Source: Rhizoclosmatium globosum
Taxonomy: Eukaryota; Chytridiomycota; Chytridiomycetes; Chytridiales; Chytriomycetaceae
Direction: 5' to 3'
DNA: 64,000 nucleotides
NCBI GenBank assembly: GCA_002104985.1
Contig: MCGO01000137.1
Coordinates: 37,017-101,016, forward strand
The translations under genes and the position numbers were made by a program. The notes under the pieces are model-generated. The model ran no database searches. It saw only the letters and a list, made by a program, of their open reading frames with translations, and had not been told where the DNA came from. Numbering within the stretch: the first letter of the stretch is position 1; the number at the start of each line of letters is the position of its first letter. Below are positions 34,855 to 47,234 of this stretch, piece after piece.

Positions 34855-37248
34855 TCAAGACGAAACCTCTCCATCAAACCCAACAAACCCACTAACCAAA
34901 AACACATGGAAGTAAGGCTTCTTCTCAATCATACTACACCAATTCCAAGCACTCGTCAACCGTCCATCAATACAACTTCCCGCACTGAAAAAGTTGTCTG
35001 CTCCACTTCCATCAAACGCGTGCCTGAAAAAGTCACTGAGAATCAAGAGGCGGAGGTTATCCGGCCCATCGAACGTGTCGTCAAAGTATCTCGAGAGACC
35101 TTCGTTATTGTCAGAGAGGTCCTGGATTGATTCTAGACAGCGGACAATGGGAAGGAGGATGCGGTAGATTTGGGTGTACTTGTCAATGAACATGAGTGCG
35201 TTCGGAACGTTCTGATGATTCAGCAAGAGGTTAAACATGAGTGATGATTCTGCTCAAAAAAACCGAATTGGCTTCCTACCGTGTCTCCCATATGAATCAC
35301 CGAGGATCCAACCCAATATCCAACTCTTTGTTGTGCGCGATGCAGGATTGTATGCATAAGTCGAGAAGTCTTTGGAGCCGCTGTTTCACACCCGAAATCA
35401 ATCATACATTCAACTTAAAAACGTGGCTCATACCTTGCATACGGTTCAAACCTTGTCCAGTATCTCTCAACCGATACGAGTTTGTCTCATCTAGCAAGTC
35501 ACTCTCGGCCAACCCCCAAAGCATAAACATGTCATGCATAATTTCTCTCCAAAGCGTAAGGGACTGCAAGACGTAGTTGTACTGCTTCTTGTGATCATGA
35601 CTGAGACGAGCGCCACCGCGACCGGCTTGGATAGCGAGCGAGTATTCGCCTTCGGAACGGTCTGGGTGGAAGTACTTTTTGAGATATTCGATCATTTTGT
35701 CGCAAGGGTCACTAAACTGATGTTGGTACGGCATATATCATGACTAAGAAAAGAGGGGCATACCGATTGGTTCTCAAGAAAGCGTGGTTATCACCGATAC
35801 TGTATAGACATTGCTTGATGTCATCTGCTGTCATCTAGAAACCACAGTCAGATAAAATACAGTCCACCTCGAATCGAGCAAACCTTTGCATTCGAGTACC
35901 GCCTTCCCAAAATCTCAATAGCTCTCTCTTTCGCCTTGATTTCCTTTTGGATTTGATTTCTACTGCCCCCACCTTCTTTTCCGCTCAGAATTTCCTTGGT
36001 AGCTGCAACGATGAGATCATCCTTCAACAGCTCCAACGCTCCTCCCTTTTCGAGCTCTTTGTAAACGGTTTTGATGGGTCCAACGAGTGAGAAAGACAAA
36101 GTGTCTTGCACTTCAGGGATTTGAGAGTCCTGGAGCATATAAATCATTTTGCCGTACACATTTCTCATCTTTTCAGGGTTCATGATTTTATGGCGACGGC
36201 CCAGTTCGACTGTAATGTTACCATTCAACATCCTTGTGAAGCGAAGCTCATGGAAGAAACTCACAAATATCACGAAAGAATTCCTGATTATCTTCAAAGT
36301 TACGCTCCTTAAATAACTGCTGACCAACTTTATAATCAGCAGCAAGCACAAGTCCAGAGATAATGGAACAGAGTTCCTGAATCTGAGCAACTTGACGACG
36401 AGTTTTGTTGGCATACGTGAGAATATCGATTTTATCCGTGTATTCACTGACGTTGAGAGCAGCTTCCAAAAGACGCAGGTATTTACGTTCCTTGAGGGTG
36501 AGTCTGACAGGAATGAACTTTGCACGTTCAATGTAACAGTCTCCAACCTGTCCAAATGTTTGTAAGAACAGTATAATGTCACAAGAAGAAAGAGAAGCAG
36601 GCACCTTCACATCGCCGGCATTCATCGCCTTTGCAGCATCTGTTCCCGTCAAAGACAAGTTGAGGGCCGAGTCCCTCGCATCGATCATTTCCTCGTCTTC
36701 GTCGTTTTCGTCGTTGTCTGAGTCATCGTCGCTGTCAACAATTGCGTGTTTTGCGGTGTTGATTGACTTCAAAAGCGATGACGCCGCCGAAGCACTTGTC
36801 GCCGCGGCCACTTCGGTTGAACTTGAGCTTGAACTTGTCTAGGGTTCCCTTGGTTAGTCAGGCGGTACTTTAACTGCGAATCAAGGCACCTGCGACACGG
36901 GACCAGAGCTAGGACCAGAGCTAGGACTAGGCCTACTTAGTTTGTGGTGCGTGTGCAGTCTTCGCGAGCCCTTTCGATGCTGCGACGCGTGGCAGACTTC
37001 GCAGTAGTTGTCGCCGCATTCGTTGCAGTGGACAACGGCCGGCTGGTCTGTCAATGAGTTGGTTAACCCTTCAACTCAAATGAACACAAACCTTCACACT
37101 CGATGCAGAACCCACTGCCAACTACTCCACTTCCTCCTCGCAAAGCTGCCTCGTCTTCAAGGCGCATCTGCTCCGCAAACGTGACCGTCGACTCGTCCTC
37201 CATCGCATTTCCATCAGCATCCAAGATTGCTGCCAAGGACTTTGACAT
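34855..37248 (-). CDS. UPF0652 (DUF2009) protein with N-terminal B-box
   Basis: Nine exons on minus (37248..37092, 37047..36890, 36838..36605, 36547..36265, 36209..35884, 35834..35764, 35711..35434, 35380..35280, 35211..34855), 654 aa, all phase-consistent. The N-terminus has a B-box-type zinc finger (FCIECE then HCNECGDNYCEVCHASQH) split by intron 1. An acidic linker (DSDDDSDNDENDEDEE) follows. The DUF2009 domain fills the rest, with RLTLKERKYLRLLEAAL, RRHKIMNPEKMR, RLSHDHKKQYNYVLQSLTLW, QQRVGYWVGSSVIHMGD and NVPNALMFIDKYTQIYRILL. The family is widespread in fungi, plants and protists; its function is not established. It lies head-to-tail 200 bases upstream of the OSBP-like gene on the same strand. 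Confidence 0.85.
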
Positions 37249-37295
37249 TACAAACGAGAGTTTCTTTTCCAACAAATAATATTACACAGATTTAA

Positions 37296-39335
37296 TTATG
37301 ACCATAACTTCCAAAATAATCGCCAACTCTCTTCCCCTCTTCCCCTCCACCTTACCCCTCCTGCAACCTCCAATCCAAGCAATCCCAGAAACGCCCACGG
37401 TTCCCTTACCTCTTCCGCCTCCATATCCGCTGAATCCCCACCCTCAACTAAAGAAATAACCTTCATCCCTAAAACCAATTCTTCATCTATCGCAACCCCA
37501 ACTCCAGCCTCGAAAGTATCCATCTCTCCCATCATCGCCTCCATGCATTTCCAAATCGGAACCATAGCTCCACTCCTCGTCCCTTCCCGCTCCCCAACCT
37601 TCTTCACAAACTGCACCATCCCCGCAACACGCCCCCTCAACACATCCCGTCCACATCCCCCTCGATTCACAACACCCCACCACGAACCCTGCATCCGACA
37701 CTGCACGAACCAATACACAATCATCGCCTCAAACACCGCATACACAGCATACACCCCCGGCTTATAAAACACGTGTTTCCCAGGCGGAAGTCGACTCGTC
37801 GCTGCCCCCTCCGACACATCCAACGCAAACGAAAGTATACACGCGATTCGATGTGCAGATTCAAGACTCTGATTGATTGCTGCGCTCATGAGGTACGTGG
37901 ACTCTGGCGTCATGTTCTGGGGCACGCATTTTGGTAAGGCGGAGAGAAAGAGTTTCGGGCGGTGCAGGAGACTGATTGTGGCGAGGGCGTTGAGGTTTAG
38001 GTTGAGTGTGCGTTCGATTTCTTGGAAGGGGATGTGGGAGAGTTGGTTTAGGAATTTTGTGTAGTCTGTAGGGGATAGGGTTTCTGGGGTTGTAGAGACG
38101 AGGAGCATGTCAGTGGGGAGTTTGGAGTGGACGGATAAAAGTAAATTGGTTAGGTTTGCGCCTGATTCGGAGGTGAGGATGCATTGTGGAGTGCGAGGAG
38201 GCTGGGCGTGGTGTTTCTTGATTTCCCAGATGAGAGAAAAGAGTTCGCTTGCTATGACTGCGGAATCATTGGATGCAAATATTGGATTCGGGTCGTTGAC
38301 TTGACTGGGCGGCTTTATCCGATCCGCTCTCAAATCCATTTGAATCGCGTCCGATGAAACCGCTTGCTCCCACTTAAGAAAACTGTAACTACACCAAAAC
38401 GATCGCCGTCGATCCTCCTTCTGCCTCTCTGATAGCCCTAAATGTTGCAACCAAGGAGAATAGTCAGGATCGACATTGAGTTTCAGTTCCACAATCATGT
38501 CCAATGCTTGTTTCAAAAACCGCTGTCCGACAACAGGCTGTCCCTTCCATAGACAAAATATATATAAATAGTTGTAAGCTTGTACAGTCTCTAAATGCGG
38601 TTTCTGCATCGACGCCTTGATAACAGCCTTCCTCGCGCGTTTAAAATACGACAAAGCAACCCTTTCCGGGACAGGCGGCGTGACTCTCAGTGCCGAAACC
38701 GCTGCCGATATTAACCTGTTTTTTGCCAAGACCCTTACTATTAGTCATGACAAACGAACCTAAAACTCACCGCAACACAGCACTCTGCCCAAAATAATGC
38801 GACACATGATACTCCCCATCCATAGCCACCATCAACGGCCGACAAGTCCCATTCTTCGTGCAGTACCGATACACCAAATCCCAGTCTTCCCTCGTGGGCA
38901 TCAAGTCCGGATCCTCCATCGCAAGTTCATCCCCCTGGATCAACGGCGTCTCGAATGCATTCATGATCTGTGTGAGGACGGGTTGTGACGGAGGCGGGGT
39001 TGTTGAGCCAGACTGCCGATCAAACCAATTTAGTCCTGCGTCGGCTAATGTTGGAGTATTCGGGCTTTTGTTTTGGTCTGGGGCGGTTATTGGTGTTGTT
39101 GTTGTGTTGAGGAGGAGCGGGGTGGTGGGAGTGGGAAGGAGGGGGTTGTTGGGGTTATCAGTTCGTGTGAATGTGAGCATTCGTAGTCTACGCCGATGCT
39201 GTAGCATCTTTCGCAGGCTCCTGAAACTCGAGGTGTACATTTCTTTTTGTGGTTGCGGCAGCGGAGACAGGATGCTCTTGCCTTTGGCTGGATTTGGGGG
39301 TATTGTTGCTGAGCGGGGTAATGGGCGAGATTCAT
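37296..39335 (-). CDS. Zn2Cys6 fungal transcription factor, apparent frameshift
   Basis: DNA-binding regulator of the fungal zinc-cluster class. Exons on minus: 39335..38771 and 38715..37296, intron 55 nt. Near the N-terminus the six-Cys cluster runs CLRCRNHKKKC, then ACERC and YEC. The second exon is a fungal-specific TF (middle homology) domain of about 470 residues, with HLETVQAYNYLYIFCLWKGQ and RRRSFWCSYSFLKWEQA. The zinc cluster and the downstream part lie in different frames: after YEC at about 39183 the frame must change by one nucleotide before about 39090, and no GT donor exists in that stretch to allow an intron. Either this copy is mutated or the sequence has a one-base error. Confidence 0.75.
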
Positions 39336-39656
39336 TTCAACGAAAAATCAACGGAAGTCAGCAAGGTTGTGTCTCGGAGAACTTCTTTCTTAGCTATCAT
39401 ATTTATGTGTCTCCTGTTGTACCAGGTGGCAGCTCTCGCAAACCAAAACAAGATAAGGATTCTTTTTCCAACTGCTCCATAATCTGGGCAAGAGAAACTG
39501 GCAGCACAACTCATAGCGTAACTGCATATTTTGTGATGAAAATCGATAAGGGACTTGTGTTTACCAGCGTACATAAATATTAATACGATGTCGTCAGATA
39601 ACCAGATTTTACGTCCCACCATCTGAAACACCGTTCCTAGGTCCCAAACGAAAAAG

Positions 39657-39738
39657 CGACAACGGCAGGACTTGAACCTGCGCACTCAGAGAGTAACAGA
39701 TTTCTAGTCTGTCGCCTTAACCGCTCGGCCACGTTGTC
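39657..39738 (-). tRNA. tRNA-Ser (anticodon AGA)
   Basis: An 82-nt class II tRNA on minus. Acceptor GACAACG pairs perfectly with CGTTGTC, discriminator G. Anticodon stem ACAGA/TCTGT with loop CTAGAAA gives anticodon AGA. A long variable arm (TACTCTCTGAGTGC region) and T loop TTCAAGT follow, as expected for serine. No intron. Confidence 0.93.
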
Positions 39739-39990
39739 GTGTATACCGAAATGAAATAATCTTAAAGTTTGTAAGTTCCAATTTTCTTTAGTAATTTCAT
39801 TAACACAGATACCGAATGCTGATGCTGATGCAATGGGCTCCATAAGATAAATATTTTCATGAGTCTATTTGGTTGATGAGGAAATCAAGAGGTGATCGGA
39901 GGTTGAAAATTCGGAGCAATAAAACCCGCCCCAAAATTCAGCCTCGTTGAGACATCTAACTTCCCAAATTGCATCCTCTTCCAAATTGAA

Positions 39991-42137
39991 ATGCACTTAT
40001 CTCTAATTGTGCCTCTTGTATTTGCCCTCCTTTGCAACACTGTTGATATTCTCGGAGAAGTACCCCACAACGATCATGACCATTACACGTACCTTGTCAT
40101 TCAAGTCGATCCCGATTTGACCTTGCGTCCTATTGATGTAGCTCATGGTCTTGGTTTCAAGTACGTCGGTCCAGTTGGTGAACTAGGGAATCAAGGATAC
40201 CACCAAGTTGCGCAGACAAAAGAAGCGATCCACAAACTCGCCGCTGTGCATCGTCGTGACAATAGTCAAAGTGATGCTCAAGTTGTTGAAAGCCACTTGG
40301 TTGGTCATCCTGCCATCAATTGGGTTGAAGTTCAAGTTCCTCACAAGATCAACCTCAGACAAGCAGCGGGTTCAGTTGAGACCACCGGTATCCAAAAACT
40401 TCGCAAGCAATATGACATCAAGGATCCTGAGTTTGGCTATCAATGGCACATCTTGAACGAGACTCCAGGCCAAATTGGTCGTGACCATAACATCAGCGCC
40501 GCTTGGGCTCAAGGTAAATTATGATCAAGTATCCTATATTTTTCTTATTCCTGCGATAGGTGTCTTCGGGAAAGGAAGCGTCGTCGCCGTTGTTGATGAT
40601 GGCTTGTTCTACGAAAGTAAGGATCTGGCGGACAACTATGTAAGAAGCTCATGTGGATGAAGACTTTAACTTATTTTGAACATCTATTTTGCTGAAGGCT
40701 CGTTTGATTTTATCCGCAATACACCTGATCCACGTCCTTTTGAAACTGCAGGTGCACATGGCACACAATGTGCTGGCGAAATCGCAGCAGTTAAAAACTC
40801 TGTTTGCGGTGTTGGTGTTGCTTATGAGGCCAAAATCAGTGGAATTAGATTGCTCGATAGCACAAAGGATAATCTAAATACCCATGCTCTTGAGGCTGCT
40901 GCCATTAACTACAAGTTCCAACAGAATCATATCTACTCCAACTCTTGGGGCCCTTCTGACAACGGTGTGACTATGGAAGGCCCATCTAAACTTTTCAATG
41001 AAGCTCTTAAAAATGGAGTCAAGAACGGACGCGGTGGACTTGGAAGCATCTTTGTGTTTGCTAGTAGAAATGGAGGAGAGAATCGTGATAACTGTGCCTT
41101 TGACGGGTACGTAAATTCGATTTATACAATCGCAGTTGGGTCCCTTGACCGTAACGATGATCATCCACAATACGGCGAAAGAGGTACAGCAAAGATGATT
41201 AGTATGTATGGAGGTGGAGATGACGATGCCATAAATGGCATGGGAATTGTAAGTTGTATCAATTCCACTGAACAATATTCTTATGATGTTCCAGGCATCA
41301 ACAAATTGGACACCAAGCGGTTCAGGTGAACAATGTACTCGGAATCTGACAGGAACCTCTTTTGCGGCACCTTTAGCCTCTGCTATCTATGCTCTAGTGA
41401 ACAGCGCTCGTCCTGACCTCACTTGGCGTGATTATCAACATCTTACAATCAAAAGTGTCAGTGCTGTTGTTGTCAATGCCAGTCACCCATCGTGGTTCAA
41501 AACTGCCTCTGGTCGCCCATTCAGCACCGTTTTCGGATATGGAAAACTTGATGCTGGTAGAATTCTGGACATGGCTCGTACTTGGAAGTCTGTAGGAAAC
41601 GCAAATACGTTCATTGACGCCCCTCGCCAAAATCCAACTGTTTCTTTGATACCTGAAGGAAGGAACAACTCTTTACAAGTATTGTTCAACATTACAGAGG
41701 CTGACAAGCAGAAGGCTGGACTATTGAAACTTGAGCATGTTGTTGTGACTGTGTGGATTGACCACGAGCGCCGCGGAGACGTTTTCATCTCGTTGATAAG
41801 CCCAACCGGAGTTGTGAGCAGGATTTGTGCAGGTAGATCTCTGGATTATGAGAAAGATGGCTTCCAGGGATGGGAATTAATGACTCTTGCACACTGGGAC
41901 GAGGAAGTTGTCGGTGAATGGGTTGTGTCTGTTAGTGATTTGTTTATTCCTGAATATTCTGGTCATCTCAGAGGTGTTGCCATCCGATTCTATGGAAGCT
42001 TGAAAGATGGTACTGTAGCTCCAGGAAATAATGACTCTTCGTCAGTAAATTCTTCCAACTCAAAAAGCGGAGCGGTTAGGTTGTTCACTGGGATGGTTGT
42101 AACCGTGGCTGTTATATCTGCGCTGTTCTTGCTTTAA
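39991..42137 (+). CDS. Kexin-like subtilisin protease B, one splice acceptor lost
   Basis: S8B paralogue, first of three in a cluster. Expected exons by alignment to protease A: 39991..40513, 40560..40639, 40688..41248, 41295..42137 (668 aa if spliced so). Catalytic Asp (VAVVDDGLFYES), His (GAHGTQCAGE), oxyanion Asn (FASRNGG, where A has FASGNGG) and Ser (TGTSFAAPLAS) are present, followed by the P domain and a hydrophobic C-terminus (MVVTVAVISALFLL). It has one more intron (41249-41294) than A. The acceptor before exon 3 should end at 40687, but the bases there are TAT rather than TAG. The only nearby AG (40697) is out of frame. The rest of the gene has no stops, so loss is recent or splicing is non-canonical. 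Confidence 0.75.
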
Positions 42138-42443
42138 TTTTCTCCTAATTTTCATATTATGTTCTTCCTCATCAATTTTATAATTAAAAAATGGTAAATA
42201 TGCGATGCAATATGAAAGATGCCTCTACTTGGAATTTTTATTCTCGATGCATCGCCGCCTTCCTTGATGGCTCATTAAATGTCCAAAGGATTTGCTTTTG
42301 CATATGTGTTCTGCTTAATAGTCTATTTCATTGCAGTGATCGGATGAAGATCGGACAAACCAGCCTCGTTACCAGCCACGTTACCAGCCATTCCTTTAAT
42401 AAAGCCCAATAACATTTCAACTAAAAAAACTGCTTCAAACAAG

Positions 42444-44592
42444 ATGCAGCTTTCCCTCATTGCATCGCTCGCACTATACTTCATCAGTGTAACCAAAGCG
42501 CATGTCCCCAAGCGCGACTTTGACACTTATACGCACATTGCCCTCAAGCTCAGCCCTGGTGTGACGCCAGAACAAATTTACGATTCACTTGGCCTGATTC
42601 CAGTCTCGCACATCGGGGAACTCCCACCTGAGTTCCACGAATTTGCACTTCCAAACGATCAAGTTCTCAGTCGTGCCCAAGCCATTCGCCGCCGTGACAC
42701 CTCTCTTGAAGGATCGGACGCTTTTATTGTAGCCCATGAAATTGAGGCGCATCCAAGTGTTGTCTGGAGTGACGTGTTGATTCCTGGGACGGGGAGGTAC
42801 GCCCTAAAGCAGGCAACAGCACCTTCGGTTGAAACTGCCGGCATTCAACAGTTACGAAAGCAATACGACATTAAGGATCCTGAGTTTGGTTACCAGTGGC
42901 ACATTTTGAATGAAGCTACTGGACAGGTTGGCCATGATCCCAATATTAGCGCTGCCTGGGCTCAAGGTTCGCTAATTGTGATTAATTTAAAACAACGTGA
43001 GTAACTCTCGTGTACGTATATTTGGAAAGGGTACCATCGTTGCAGTACTGGATGATGGCTTAGACTACAAAAATAAGGATTTGGCTGACAATTATGTATG
43101 CTCTTTTTAATTGCGAAATCGATTTTACTCACGTCTTACTATCACGATTAGTATGCAGAAGGCTCTTATGACTTTGTTCGAGGAACCACTGACCCAGCCC
43201 CGTTTAGTGAATCCGGTGGCCATGGAACTGGATGTGCTGGTGAAATCGCTGCTGTCAAAAATTCAGTTTGTGGTGTTGGAATCGCGCATCAAGCAAAGGT
43301 TGCTGGAATCCATGTTATTCCAGACGCAAAAGCGCCTTCTGTCATGACTGCCGCAGATCAAGCTGCTGCGATGAATTATAAATACCAACAAATCCACATT
43401 TATTCCAACTCTTGGGGTCCTCTGGATACTGGTAAAAATCTGGGTGTCGTTTCTGATCTCATGAAAGCGGCTTTGGAAAACGGAGTCAAGAATGGAAGAG
43501 GGGGTCTTGGAAGCATCATTTTGTTTGCCAGCGGAAATGGCGGTTTATCTGCAGGTGACAGCTGTGCTTTTGACGGCTTTTCCAATTCCGTTTACACAAT
43601 TTCTGTTAGTGCTATTGACCGTTTTGATAACCACCCTCATTATGGAGAAAACTGTACTGGAAAGCTTATTTCTATGTATGCCGGCGGAGACGATGCTACA
43701 ACAAACACAAAGGGTGTGGTAAGCCTGCATACTTAAAAATATGATTTGCTCAGAGCATTTCCCAAATAGGCAACTACTTACTGGACGGCCGGATCATCGG
43801 GAGATCAGTGTACAAGGCAATTTGACGGAACTTCTTCCGCAACTCCCATGGCGTCTGGAATTTTCGCCTTGGTAAACACCATCCGCCCAGACCTCACCTG
43901 GCGCGATTACCAACACATCAGCATTAACAGCGCAATTGTTGTGAATCCCACACATTCATCGTGGATCAAAACCGCGTCTGGTCGTAGGTACAGCACCTCC
44001 TTCGGATATGGAAAGCTTGATGCAGGATTGACCCTGGACATCGCACGTACGTGGAAATCTGTCGGGGGTTCAACAACATGACATTTATTGAAACTGGAGT
44101 AAAGAATCCTATCAACGGTGCAATCCCACAAGATTCTGGAAAAGATGTCCGCCTCACTTTCACTGTAAGTCCAGAAGCTAAAACTCAAGTGGGGCTCTTG
44201 AAGCTCGAGCATGTAACCGTTACAGTCTGGATTGATCATCAACGTCGTGGAGATGTTTACATCAATTTGATTAGTCCAAACGGAATAGTTAGCCCTATTT
44301 GCACTGGTCGTCCACTCGATGAAGAAAAGGACGGATTCCAGGGATATCAATTCATGAGTGTTGCGCACTGGGATGAAGAAGTTATTGAGACTGGACTGTT
44401 GCTGTTTCTGATCACAGCCACCCCGAGGCAATCGGAACTTTCAAAGCAGCGTCTATGAGATTCTATGGAAGTTTGAAGCCAGGAATGGTTTCACCTGTTG
44501 ACACAACGTCAAAGTCCACGCCGACTAAAAGTGGAGCACTTAGTTCTGCCATTGGTTTTGGACTAACATTTTTCGGCTTGTTGGTATTTTAA
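42444..44592 (+). pseudogene. Kexin-like subtilisin protease C, degenerate
   Basis: S8B paralogue with all four catalytic residues readable: Asp in VAVLDDGLDY, His in GGHGTGCAGE, Asn in FASGNGG, Ser in DGTSSATPMAS. Expected exons 42444..42966, 43016..43095, 43152..43718, 43770 onward. Three defects are visible. The intron 1 acceptor at 43013-43015 is TAC instead of TAG, with the only nearby AG out of frame. A one-base frameshift lies at about 44070 after WKSVGG next to a G run. A second frameshift follows at about 44387 after DEEVI. Beyond each break the P domain continues in another frame to a hydrophobic end (FGLTFFGLLVF). The prodomain is the most divergent of the four paralogues. Confidence 0.8.
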
Positions 44593-44730
44593 CCGATTCA
44601 ATTTCTCACTTGTCCGAATAAACGCCTCTATTAATACTTTTCTTTCCGCTGCTATCATAAAAAAACAGAGCGTCAATTAGTGCCAACCCCATTGCACAAA
44701 GAATTTATTTTATCAATCAATAATCTCAAC

Positions 44731-46820
44731 CTACAACACAATCATGAATCCAGCCAACAATGCAACTCCAGCAGCAACAAAACCTCCAACAGCTCCGCTC
44801 TTGGTGGTGGTAGCAACGGCAACAGGTGCAACGGGGACAGCTCCAGGCTTCGCGCTTCCATAGAATTTGATCGAAGCTCCCTTGAACGTTCCAGTCGCTT
44901 CTGGGTGGCTCTTGTCGGAAACAACAACAGTCCATTCTCCAACAACTTCCTCATCCCAATGAGCAACGCTCAACAATTGCCAAGCTTGGAATCCAGTCTT
45001 GTCATCATCTTGAGCACGCCCAACCAAAATTGGACTGACAACTCCACTGGGACTGATCAAGTTGATTGAAACATCTCCACGGCGTTGGTGGTCAATAGTA
45101 ACAGTAACAGTAACGTGTTCAAGCTTCAAGAAACTTGCTTGGTTCTTGGCATCTTGAGTAACCTTGACGGAAAGACGAACATCACCTCCTTGTGGAATAG
45201 CAGTGTTGGCTGGGGCCTTGAAACCAGAATCGATGACAGTGACATTGCCGGCACCTCCAACAGACTTCCAAGTACGAGCCATGTCGAGAGTGCGTCCAGC
45301 ATCAAGCTTTCCGTAACCAAATGCAGGACTGTACATACGACCAGCAGCAATCTTGAACCAAGATGGGTGAGTCGCGTTCACAACAATGGCGCTGTTAATA
45401 CTGAGATGCTGGTAGTCACGGTAAGTAAGATCTGGACGGATGCTGTTCACAAGCGCAAAGATTCCTGAAGCTAGAGGAGTAGCAGCAGAAGTACCATCAA
45501 ACTTTCTTTGACATTGATCACCAGAACCAGTAGAAGTCCAGTCTGTTGTTGCAATTCCAAGACCCTCGGCAGAATCGTCACCACCACTGTACATGGTGAT
45601 CATTTTACCGGTACAGTTCTCGTCGTAAGTTGGCTGGGCGTCACGGCGATCCAAAGCACCAACCGCGATGGTGAAGATGGAATTGGAGTATCCATCGAAG
45701 GCACAGTTATCGCCGTTACGTCCTCCGTTACCACTGGCGAAAGTGTAGATACTTCCAAGACCACCACGGCCGTTAGTGACTCCGTTCAACAATGCAGCGT
45801 TCATCAACTCAGATGGACCGTCCATCGATTTACCGTCATCGTTAGGTCCCCAAGAGTTGGAGTAAATTTGGTTGAGTTGGAACTTGTAGTTGATTCCAGC
45901 AGCTTGGTTCGCTGGTGTGATGACACTGTTTGACTTGGCATCCCCCAAGAGACGCATACCGGTGATTTTGGCTTGGTATGCAACACCGACACCACAAACA
46001 GAGTTCTTGACTCCGGCGATTTCTCCAGCACAGGCAGTTCCGTGGCCTCCTGATTCACTGAAAGGGGCTGGGTCGGCTGTGTTACGAACAAAGTCGAATG
46101 AACCTTCAGCAATCTACAATATAAGATAAATAAATTAAGTTATGATTGTTAGTTTCGTAAGTACTCACGTAGTTATCGGACAAGTCGTTGTTCTTGTAGA
46201 ACAAACCGTCATCAACAACTGCAACGACAGATCCTTTACCAAAGACACCTTATAACAAGAAATTAAATGATGTTATAAAGATAGAAAGTTAAATCAATCA
46301 CAATACCTTGAGCCCAAGCGGCGCTGATGTTGTGATCATGTCCGATTTGACCTGGAGTCTCATTCAAGATGTGCCATTGGTAGCCAAACTCAGGATCCTT
46401 GATGTCATATTTTTTTCGCAATTGTTGCATGCCAACAGTCTCAACATCAGGTGTGGCCTGTTTCAGGTAGATCTTTTGAGGAACTTGAGCCTCAACCCAC
46501 TGAACAGCTGGGTGACCAGATAAATGACTCTCAACAACTTGAGCATCAGTCTGGCTTCCGTCACGACGGTGCAAAGTAGCGATACGACGAATTGCTTCCT
46601 TTGTTTGTGCAACTTGATGGTAGCCTAAAGTGCCAAGTTCTCCGACTGGTCCGACGTATAGGAACCCAAGGCCATGAGCAACAATAGCTGGATCAAGGCT
46701 TGAAGTTGGATCAACTCGAATAACGAGGTATGTGAAGCGCTCGTAATCATTTGGTGGGACTTCTCCTGCAAGAGTGAGGAGTGCGAGGCTGAGAGATGCA
46801 ATGAAAGAGCTGAAGCGCAT
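44731..46820 (-). CDS. Kexin-like subtilisin protease D (S8B)
   Basis: Intact paralogue on minus: exons 46820..46307, 46248..46169, 46113..44731, 658 aa, introns of 58 and 55 nt. Signal peptide MRFSSFIASLSLALLTLAG, prodomain with HRRDG basic site, mature start DPEFGYQWHILNE, Asp/His/Asn/Ser catalytic set as in A (GGHGTACAGE, FASGNGG, DGTSAATPLASGI), P domain, and hydrophobic C-terminus GFVAAGVALLAGFMIVL. Exon 3 is almost identical to that of protease A 38 kb away, whereas exon 1 differs at many positions. Likely a secretory-pathway or cell-surface processing protease with dibasic preference, by family. Confidence 0.9.
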
Positions 46821-47234
46821 TTGAAAGACTGTTTTTTGGAATGTTTTCCCACTTTGTGTGATGCCTGGTTGTGACATGAAGGCTGAAAAATTTTATAATG
46901 AGGCTGGTACCCGCACAGCCACTCACCGTTGGATAACACTTTCCAAATGCGTCTTTCGAGATCTATCGAAATGCGAAGGATTTATTGACAAATATGTCCA
47001 AGACATTGCAAGGTATGTGCTCGTGTGGGACGAGCGTTTGTATGTACAACCTTGCTTTTAAATTTAAGAGATCGCATCTTTAAAGTCAATTCACCAAGGA
47101 ATATTGACTAAGGAGGACTCCTGAAATACGTCGGAGATTACTTAAAATGTAAAAACTAAAAACTTTCTTCAGCAAAGATACATTTATTCTGAGGAACCCA
47201 AACGTAAAAATGGTTTACATATACATGCATAAAA
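46821..47234. other. Intergenic between protease D and carrier gene
   Basis: About 410 bases holding the promoter of protease D (reading minus) and the 3' flank of the carrier gene. No gene supported. Confidence 0.4.
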
